Shown: positions 7,119-11,996 of the stretch, one piece after another
How the letters are laid out: each line of letters begins with the position of its first letter
How positions within the stretch are numbered: the first letter of the stretch is position 1
NCBI GenBank assembly: GCA_014804185.1
Contig: JAAVAG010000069.1
Coordinates: 1-11,996, forward strand
Reading direction: 5' to 3'
DNA length: 11,996 bases
From: Lachnospiraceae bacterium
GTDB lineage: Bacteria; Bacillota; Clostridia; Lachnospirales; Lachnospiraceae
Translations under genes and position numbers: made by a program
Notes under the pieces: generated by a model
Seen by the model: the letters and a program-made list of their open reading frames with translations, nothing else
Told to the model about the DNA's origin: nothing
The model's database searches: none

Positions 7119-8725
7119 CCTTCCTGCCCTCCTATCCGCATGATGCATTCCGCCGAATCCAGCAATTCCCTTTCATGGGTAATCACGACTACAATCTTTT
7201 TAATGGCCAGTTCTTTTAAAAGGTCCATCAGGATTTCTCCATGGCGGGCGTCCAGCGCGCTGGTGGGCTCGTCGAAAACATAGACATCCCCTTCTCTGAG
7301 CAGCGCCCTGGCCAGGCATAACCTCTGTTTCTGCCCGCCCGAAAGCACTCCTCCGTTTTCAGAAAGCACGTTCCCGTACTGATCGGGCATCCGGATAATC
7401 TCATCATGAATCCCCACCTTTTTACACATTTCTTCCGCCTTAGAGAGTCCGATATCCACCCCGCAGGCCAGATTGTCATAGATACTTCCCCTAAACAGGA
7501 CATTTTCCTGGGGCACCACAACAATCCTCTGCCGCAGACTCTCCAGCCGGTACTCCTCCACAGGAGTGCCGTTGACCAATATTTTACCGTCACAGACCTG
7601 GTAGGCGCCCATAAGCAGTTTTACAAGAGTACTCTTCCCTTCCCCGTTCCCGCCTTTCACAAAACAGATCTTTCCCGGCCGCCAGCTTTCCGAAAACCCA
7701 TTGTATATTTCTCTTCCGTTATTCGGATAGGCAAAGAAAATCCGTTCAAAAGCAATCTCTTTAATCTGCCCGGCCTCCCGGCCTCCCGGCCGTTCCTCCT
7801 CCTGTCCCAGAAAATCGTTCAGTCTCCTCATACTGACAGAGGCTCTCCGAAACGCCGCGATCGTTCCGTCCAGACTCATCACAAAAGTAACAATATTGTC
7901 AATCAGCGTGACCACTGTCAGCAGCTGCCCGACAGATATGCGGCCCAGAAAGACAAACCAGCCGCCCAGGCCGGTCAGCAGAATAATCGTCAGAAATGCA
8001 ACCAGCATCATGGGAGCGCCCAGCACGGCCTCCCAGATCGCCACTGTTCGCTTTTTCTTCTGCAGAATGTCCAGCTTTTCCCGGTTATCCTGCATGAACT
8101 GCTCTTCCTTACAGGAGGCCTTAATCGTCTCGATATTATGCAGCCCGGTGACAACGCTCTGGTTCGCCTCCCCCAGCGCGTCCTGGTAAGCGTCCGTCCC
8201 CTTTGCGATGGGCCTGCTCATCCTATATACGAGATATGCGGGCAGTACCGTCACTACAATGGCCGCAATGCCCAAAAACAGATCAAATCCAAACATCAGG
8301 CCCACTGTAATCAGCCACCCGATCACATCGGGAAAAGCCTTATTCAAAACCCGGCCCGTAAAGGCGTCGATCTGGCCTACATCCGTCATGTAGCAGGTAG
8401 TGATGGTCCCCATGTCATTTTTCTCCAGTTCACCCAGGCAGCCGTGCAGCACCTTGGACTGGATCCTGCGGCAGATATTCTTCTGTACCCTGGCGGACAT
8501 AATTTGTTTGTGATAGCCAATCACCTGCGTCACCGCCAGCAGACCTCCTGCCACGGCAAGCAGCCATACGGATAATTCCCCCCGATCCAGCGCATCCCCG
8601 ATGCACCAGCGCAGGAATACGTTCCCCACTGTCACCACAACGGTTCCCGGCAAAATGACAGCTAATTGCCGGGCAGCCGAACTGCATAAATTCATGTAAG
8701 TTAAATTTTTACCTTTGCCTTTCAT
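7115..8725 (-). CDS. ABC exporter half-transporter (permease plus ATPase), first subunit
   Basis: 536 residues. The membrane domain covers about 20-300, with hydrophobic runs near 22-40, 52-70, 135-168, 235-252 and 265-285. The ATPase domain covers about 320-536: Walker A GGNGEGKST (358-366), Q-loop Gln 406 in PQEN, canonical LSGGQ (461-465), Walker B VYVFDE (481-486) with Glu 486, D-loop SALD, and H-loop His 517. It should be an active ATPase and the partner of the next gene. The frame is open to 8767, but that point lies at the predicted transcription start, so I place the start at the ATG at 8725, preceded by GGGGGAAA. The inter-domain linker near 310-318 (EERPGGREA) is encoded by an 8-base tandem repeat at 7770-7791. 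Multidrug, peptide or lipid export are all possible; no precursor peptide gene was seen nearby. Confidence 0.92.
   Translation of the reverse strand: MKGKGKNLTYMNLCSSAARQLAVILPGTVVVTVGNVFLRWCIGDALDRGELSVWLLAVAGGLLAVTQVIGYHKQIMSARVQKNICRRIQSKVLHGCLGELEKNDMGTITTCYMTDVGQIDAFTGRVLNKAFPDVIGWLITVGLMFGFDLFLGIAAIVVTVLPAYLVYRMSRPIAKGTDAYQDALGEANQSVVTGLHNIETIKASCKEEQFMQDNREKLDILQKKKRTVAIWEAVLGAPMMLVAFLTIILLTGLGGWFVFLGRISVGQLLTVVTLIDNIVTFVMSLDGTIAAFRRASVSMRRLNDFLGQEEERPGGREAGQIKEIAFERIFFAYPNNGREIYNGFSESWRPGKICFVKGGNGEGKSTLVKLLMGAYQVCDGKILVNGTPVEEYRLESLRQRIVVVPQENVLFRGSIYDNLACGVDIGLSKAEEMCKKVGIHDEIIRMPDQYGNVLSENGGVLSGGQKQRLCLARALLREGDVYVFDEPTSALDARHGEILMDLLKELAIKKIVVVITHERELLDSAECIMRIGGQEG
7770..7791. 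repeat. 8-base tandem repeat inside the ABC linker
   Basis: The plus strand reads CCGGCCTC twice and then CCGGCC, that is 2.75 copies of an 8-base unit. It encodes the Pro/Gly/Arg-rich linker between the membrane and ATPase domains of the first ABC subunit. A unit of 8 is not a multiple of 3, so gain or loss of one copy would shift the frame. Confidence 0.8.
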
Positions 8726-8775
8726 AATTGTTTCCCCCGATGTTCTTTTGTTACATTGGTGTAGCATTTTGCTAT

Positions 8776-8804
8776 ATTATATAATTCACTCAAATGAACG
8801 CCAA
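8776..8804 (-). promoter_or_regulatory. promoter of the ABC-ABC-Xre operon
   Basis: On the minus strand, TTGGCG (8804-8799), a 17-base spacer and a perfect TATAAT (8781-8776). Transcription should begin near 8769, about 43 bases before the ATG at 8725. I found no other convincing promoter within the operon; gene spacing (ATGA overlap, then 25 bases) fits one transcript. Confidence 0.65.
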
Positions 8805-8882
8805 TAACCGCTGCGGCGATAAGATTCTACGATTTGTTGAATAATTCTATTTTACTATGTCGGAAAGAAATCAAGCACGAAG

Positions 8883-8928
8883 TGCAACCGACGCGCAGCG
8901 GCTGGGTTTTATTCTATCGTCAGTTGCA
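8883..8928. repeat. imperfect inverted repeat between the SIR2 terminator and the ABC promoter
   Basis: TGCAACCGACG at 8883-8893 and CGTCAGTTGCA at 8918-8928 are inverted copies with one mismatch in 11, separated by 24 bases. In minus-strand RNA the mismatch becomes a U-G wobble, so the stem would be continuous over 11 pairs. It has no following T-run, so it is not an ordinary terminator. It lies about 80 bases upstream of the ABC -35 box and might be an operator or a structured RNA end. Function unknown. Confidence 0.5.
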
Positions 8929-8950
8929 AATTGGCGCCTCAGCAATTGCG

Positions 8951-8989
8951 ATAAAAAAGGACTGCCTTTCGTTTACCACGATGCAGTCC
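8951..8989 (-). terminator. rho-independent terminator after the SIR2 gene
   Basis: Read on the minus strand, GGACTGC (8989-8983) pairs with GCAGTCC (8965-8959), followed at once by six T (8958-8953). The stem is 7 base pairs with a 17-base loop. It lies about 50 bases past the stop of the SIR2 gene and isolates it from the ABC operon. Confidence 0.8.
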
Positions 8990-9037
8990 ATAAGCGGTGA
9001 TGTTTTGTTGTTTTATCTAAAAAGTGTATCTCATACG

Positions 9038-11467
9038 CTATGACGTTTTATCCGTCGTTTCACTGTAATCATCCAGCCATCCACGCAGGTATTCTTTTAC
9101 ACCATGATCTGACGCTTGTGGAAACTGCTCCGTCAGTTGAAAATACAGATTCCCATAATAAACAGCATCTGGCTTTTTTTCCATGCTTATACACGATAAC
9201 GCTGCCACTGCGCAACTGCTTAATATGATTCCATGTGCAATCGGATTGTCGCATAGACACAGACACAGTTTTGCATAAAACAGCGCTTCCGAGTATGCTT
9301 CGATTCCATAATAATATTGCGAAATATACGCAGTTGTTTCCGTCAGATATTCAGTCTGCCATAAACTGATTTCGAGTTTTAGACACCGCAATAAGTAAAT
9401 TTCAGCTTCTTTTATGCTAAAAGTATTTTGTCTTTTCGCCTCCTGCTTAATATAACAATAAGAGAACATCTCTGCCATATACATACATTTCCGATCTGAA
9501 ACAAAATCGCCGTTTAAACACTCCTTATAATATCTATCGGCTGCTTCTTTTAACAGTTTTCTTGCTTCTGTGTCTTTTCCGAAACAGACTTGACGATATG
9601 CTTCTTGTCCCTCTTTTGTAGACAATATATCCCTCTCCCGGCAGTCTTCCCAAATAATTTCATACCGTGGTTCGCGGTATTGCAAATCCGGCGGAAGCGT
9701 TTCTTCCCTTTCTATATTATCCGGCAAACTACTTTTCAATTCTTCTATTTCTTCCAGATAATAGGCAGCTTCTGGTGTGATTTTGGCATAGGTTTCCATA
9801 CGTTCCAGCGCCAATGGAATATAAGAAAACATGTTATAATAAGCAAAAAATACAATCATATAGAAATATACCTCACGGAGTGCCCTGCTGTTTCCTGCTC
9901 TTTGTGCCAGTCGAATTACGCACCACATGTCCGCATATAAGCGCCTAGCATCAAATGATCTATATGAAAACACCCGTTCCTGCATGCTATCTTTTTCTTG
10001 CAGGATTTTCATATCCATTATCACACGACATAGATACGCTGCTGCTATATCATAAAAAGCGCCCGCACTCAATGCATCTTCCATGGCTTCTGCTAAAAAT
10101 CTGGATGCGTTACCATAGCGCCCCATATCGATCAGCATCCTGCCTATTCGCATTTTTGTGGTAGCCATATTATTATATGCTTTTCTCAACTTTGCAAAAT
10201 CATTTTCCAGAATGTGTTCCAGAAAACGCTGATTCGTGATACACAAAGAAAAATAATAATATTTCATTGCTTTGCAGTATGCCTTGGCTATCCTAAATTC
10301 ATCTGCCATCGTGTCACATAAAGGCATAAGCCTATCCATTTCTGCTATTTGCTCTGTTCCAGGCGACACCGTCTCGGTAAGCATGTCGGATACCGTCTGT
10401 TCTACGATCGGCAGAAGCATATATCTTTCCTGGCTCTGACAAGATTCAATCCAATTACTTAAAACCTTATCAACCTGAACTGCCAATCCCAGAGACTCTT
10501 CGCTTCCTTTGACAGCACGTAAGAGTTCTATACACATACCTGCACATCCCCAGCTTGTCACTGCAATGCTGCTTAAAAATTCTCTAACGGTCTGTCGAGC
10601 CGAAAGCTGAATTTCATCACAAGACACATCCGCAGAAACTTCTCCTATTTCCCAGCCCATGTACTCACAAAACTCTGGAATTGTTGCAACACATAGTTTA
10701 AAATTGTCAACATGATCTAAATTTTTTCGCACATGTATTGACAGATCCTCGCAGCTATGAGGATGCTCAATCCATTGCAGGCCGCAATGTGCTCTCCCAA
10801 AAGCCGGATTCAGTACCCACGTTATGTCACACCCTACATCTGCCAGCGGCAAATAATCCTTGTCAAATGCGAAATCTTCCCCAGAAAATCCCATAAAAAT
10901 AACATGGTTTCGTCGAAAAACTCTGCTTAATAATTGTTTTTTTGCCGCGGATAGTCCCTGAAGCTTTTGCTGAGCGGTATCTATGGCCGTATCAGTATCC
11001 GTAACAGAACCATGAATCTTATAGATAGGAAATCCCTTATATTCAAAATCGGAATAATCTTCTTCCTGCAGATAGACAAAACAAGGCATTCCATGTTTAT
11101 CAAAGGCCTGCTCGATCAGTGTATCAAAATTTGTTGTTATAATTCCGGATATTTCTCCACTTTCCGCCAGTTTTGCAAGAAGATGGTGATTTCTATTCGG
11201 ATGTACCCCTTCTAAAATCTTTAAAAGCGGAAAATAGGCTTTTCCTGCTGAATAGTTAAACAGAAAGTCAGATATTGTGGGAACTGGTACTTTTTGCAGA
11301 ACTTCCTCTGCATTCAACAAATTATGATCTATCCCTGCTGCGCTTGCTCCCGCTTCGCCAATCTCATCAATAATCAGCCTATTGTATTCCCACCAACTGA
11401 AAAGATTAGCCGGAGCTTCTTTTGAAATGCCCGCCCCCGCAAAAATTACAATCTTTTTATTATGCAC
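9038..11467 (-). CDS. SIR2-like NAD-binding domain protein with long TPR-like helical C-terminus (putative anti-phage effector)
   Basis: 809 residues, cytoplasmic. Residues about 1-235 form a SIR2-like fold: KIVIFAGAGIS (5-15, NAD-binding loop), ITTNFDTLIEQA (110-121, with Asn 113), YKIHGS (149-154, with His 152) and IFMGFSGEDF (190-199). Related domains in ThsA, DSR1/DSR2 and SIR2-APAZ proteins destroy NAD upon phage infection. The other 570 or so residues are alpha-helical with TPR-like pairs (MGRYGNASRFLAEAMEDAL; YGIEAYSEALFYAKL), plausibly the part that senses a trigger. The frame is open to a GTG at 11506; I prefer the GTG at 11467, nine bases after AGGGGG and just before the SIR2 core. 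The gene begins 52 bases past the trailer end of a type I-C CRISPR array on the same strand and ends at its own terminator. Sampled stretches are clearly more AT-rich than the neighbours, hinting at transfer. NADase activity and defence role are inferred, not shown. Confidence 0.88.
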   Translation of the reverse strand: MHNKKIVIFAGAGISKEAPANLFSWWEYNRLIIDEIGEAGASAAGIDHNLLNAEEVLQKVPVPTISDFLFNYSAGKAYFPLLKILEGVHPNRNHHLLAKLAESGEISGIITTNFDTLIEQAFDKHGMPCFVYLQEEDYSDFEYKGFPIYKIHGSVTDTDTAIDTAQQKLQGLSAAKKQLLSRVFRRNHVIFMGFSGEDFAFDKDYLPLADVGCDITWVLNPAFGRAHCGLQWIEHPHSCEDLSIHVRKNLDHVDNFKLCVATIPEFCEYMGWEIGEVSADVSCDEIQLSARQTVREFLSSIAVTSWGCAGMCIELLRAVKGSEESLGLAVQVDKVLSNWIESCQSQERYMLLPIVEQTVSDMLTETVSPGTEQIAEMDRLMPLCDTMADEFRIAKAYCKAMKYYYFSLCITNQRFLEHILENDFAKLRKAYNNMATTKMRIGRMLIDMGRYGNASRFLAEAMEDALSAGAFYDIAAAYLCRVIMDMKILQEKDSMQERVFSYRSFDARRLYADMWCVIRLAQRAGNSRALREVYFYMIVFFAYYNMFSYIPLALERMETYAKITPEAAYYLEEIEELKSSLPDNIEREETLPPDLQYREPRYEIIWEDCRERDILSTKEGQEAYRQVCFGKDTEARKLLKEAADRYYKECLNGDFVSDRKCMYMAEMFSYCYIKQEAKRQNTFSIKEAEIYLLRCLKLEISLWQTEYLTETTAYISQYYYGIEAYSEALFYAKLCLCLCDNPIAHGIILSSCAVAALSCISMEKKPDAVYYGNLYFQLTEQFPQASDHGVKEYLRGWLDDYSETTDKTS

Positions 11468-11519
11468 TGTCAATGTCCCCCTTTTTTTACAGCCTTTATA
11501 CAACACTCTTGATTCAAAT
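11468..11519 (-). promoter_or_regulatory. gap between CRISPR trailer and SIR2 start: ribosome site and possible -10
   Basis: On the minus strand this 52-base stretch holds TATAAA (11500-11495), a possible -10, and AGGGGG (11482-11477), a ribosome site nine bases before the GTG at 11467. No good -35 lies 16-18 bases upstream. The nearest, TTGATA, falls in the degenerate last repeat and would be 20 bases from the -10. No terminator-like hairpin with a T-run is visible. The gene could use a weak promoter here or depend on transcription coming out of the CRISPR array. Confidence 0.45.
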
Positions 11520-11551
11520 ATATCAATTCACGCGCTCGCGAGAGGAGCGAC
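11520..11551 (-). repeat. degenerate terminal CRISPR repeat
   Basis: It aligns over all 32 bases with the consensus repeat but differs at five positions (3, 9, 15, 17 and 24 in plus-strand order). The end GGAGCGAC is kept. The outer pairs of the stem survive (CGCTC/GAGCG) while the inner ones are lost. A decayed last repeat is usual at the end far from the leader and independently supports right-to-left array transcription. Confidence 0.9.
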
Positions 11552-11996
11552 GTCGACCCCGTTTCCCTCACCTCCCCTCTATTCCAATTTCAATCCACGC
11601 TCCCGCGAGGGGAGCGACGAGGCAATGTTGCCGGATTATGCGTTTCGGTATGATTTCAATCCACGCTCCCGCGAGGGGAGCGACATGCGATAATCTCATG
11701 ATAATGATTATTCAGAGGATTTCAATCCACGCTCCCGCGAGGGGAGCGACGGTCAACGTTGACATGCAGAGTATCCGGCAGACGCAATTTCAATCCACGC
11801 TCCCGCGAGGGGAGCGACCCATTACGCGCGGGCGGAAAAAAACGAGGCGGAGATTTCAATCCACGCTCCCGCGAGGGGAGCGACGGTGGTAGACGGCCTG
11901 CCGGTATCGTGTGAGTGATTTCAATCCACGCTCCCGCGAGGGGAGCGACTGGCAGGATCTGGCTACGGTGTCGCTTGTGCCGCCGATTTCAATCCA
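11520..11996 (-). CRISPR. type I-C CRISPR array, leader-distal end; continues past the right edge
   Basis: Repeats are 32 bases. On the plus strand each begins ATTTCAATCCACGCTCCCGC and ends GGGGAGCGAC. Six identical full copies start at 11587, 11653, 11719, 11787, 11853 and 11918; a cut copy starts at 11986 and a degenerate one at 11520. Seven spacers of 33-36 bases lie at 11552-11586, 11619-11652, 11685-11718, 11751-11786, 11819-11852, 11885-11917 and 11950-11985; none resemble each other. The repeat reads ...GTGGATTGAAAT on the minus strand, the known type I-C form whose last 11 bases become the crRNA 5' handle after Cas5d cutting. The stem is CGCTCCC/GGGAGCG around a 5-base loop. Transcription therefore runs right to left, the leader lies outside the window, and the spacers here are the older end. 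No cas gene is present in the window. Confidence 0.97.

Noticed and set aside
7406..8575. Long plus-strand open frame (389 residues) opposite the first ABC gene
   Set aside because: It is antisense to a clear ABC transporter with all motifs and gives a Gln/His/Pro-rich sequence with no recognisable domain.
8834..9043. Small plus-strand frame (69 residues) in the gap between the SIR2 and ABC genes
   Set aside because: It crosses the minus-strand terminator and the inverted repeat, has no ribosome site, and matches nothing known.
9038..11467. Assignment of the SIR2 protein to Thoeris ThsA, SIR2-APAZ or SIR2-HerA systems
   Set aside because: No TIR gene (ThsB), no Argonaute/APAZ protein and no HerA ATPase lies beside it in the window, and its C-terminus is a long helical region rather than a SLOG or APAZ domain.
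11382..11892. Plus-strand reading frames across the array giving repeated peptides such as ISIHAPARGAT and FQSTLPRGER
   Set aside because: These are translations of the CRISPR repeat itself, a known source of false proteins; the frames follow the repeat period and have no ribosome site.

Overview
The window looks like chromosome of a Gram-positive, Clostridia-type gut bacterium, plausibly Lachnospiraceae. This is an inference from strong GGAGG ribosome sites, sigma-A-type promoters, a GH51 arabinofuranosidase N-terminus, an Xre-type regulator with ABC exporters, and a type I-C CRISPR repeat. No rRNA, tRNA, transposase, integrase or phage gene was seen. Most genes lie on the minus strand.

Left part (1-3866, all minus): the first 118 codons of a GH51 alpha-L-arabinofuranosidase run off the left edge. 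Upstream of it is a two-gene unit: a UvrD/PcrA-like 3'-5' DNA helicase (1767-3866) followed 20 bases later by a DUF1186-like protein with a SEC-C zinc motif (427-1746). Middle (4001-8804): a plus-strand MgtC/SapB membrane protein has a near-consensus promoter and meets an Xre-family regulator tail to tail, with the two stop codons sharing 6 bases. The regulator is the last gene of a minus-strand operon whose first two genes encode two half-size ABC exporter subunits joined by an ATGA overlap. They probably form a heterodimeric exporter. A TTGGCG-N17-TATAAT promoter precedes the operon.

Right part (8883-11996): a rho-independent terminator ends an 809-residue protein with an N-terminal SIR2-like NAD-binding domain and a long alpha-helical, TPR-like C-terminal part. 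This is the build of anti-phage NAD-depleting proteins. The gene is visibly more AT-rich than its neighbours in sampled stretches. It starts only 52 bases from the leader-distal end of a type I-C CRISPR array (11520-11996: one degenerate repeat, six full repeats, one cut by the edge, seven spacers). Array and SIR2 gene point the same way, so array read-through could run into the SIR2 gene. No cas gene is present; the leader and any cas genes should lie beyond the right edge.

The most interesting element is the CRISPR-trailer-linked SIR2/helical-repeat gene, a candidate abortive-infection effector. The helicase/SEC-C pair and the ABC-ABC-Xre operon are second-tier curiosities.
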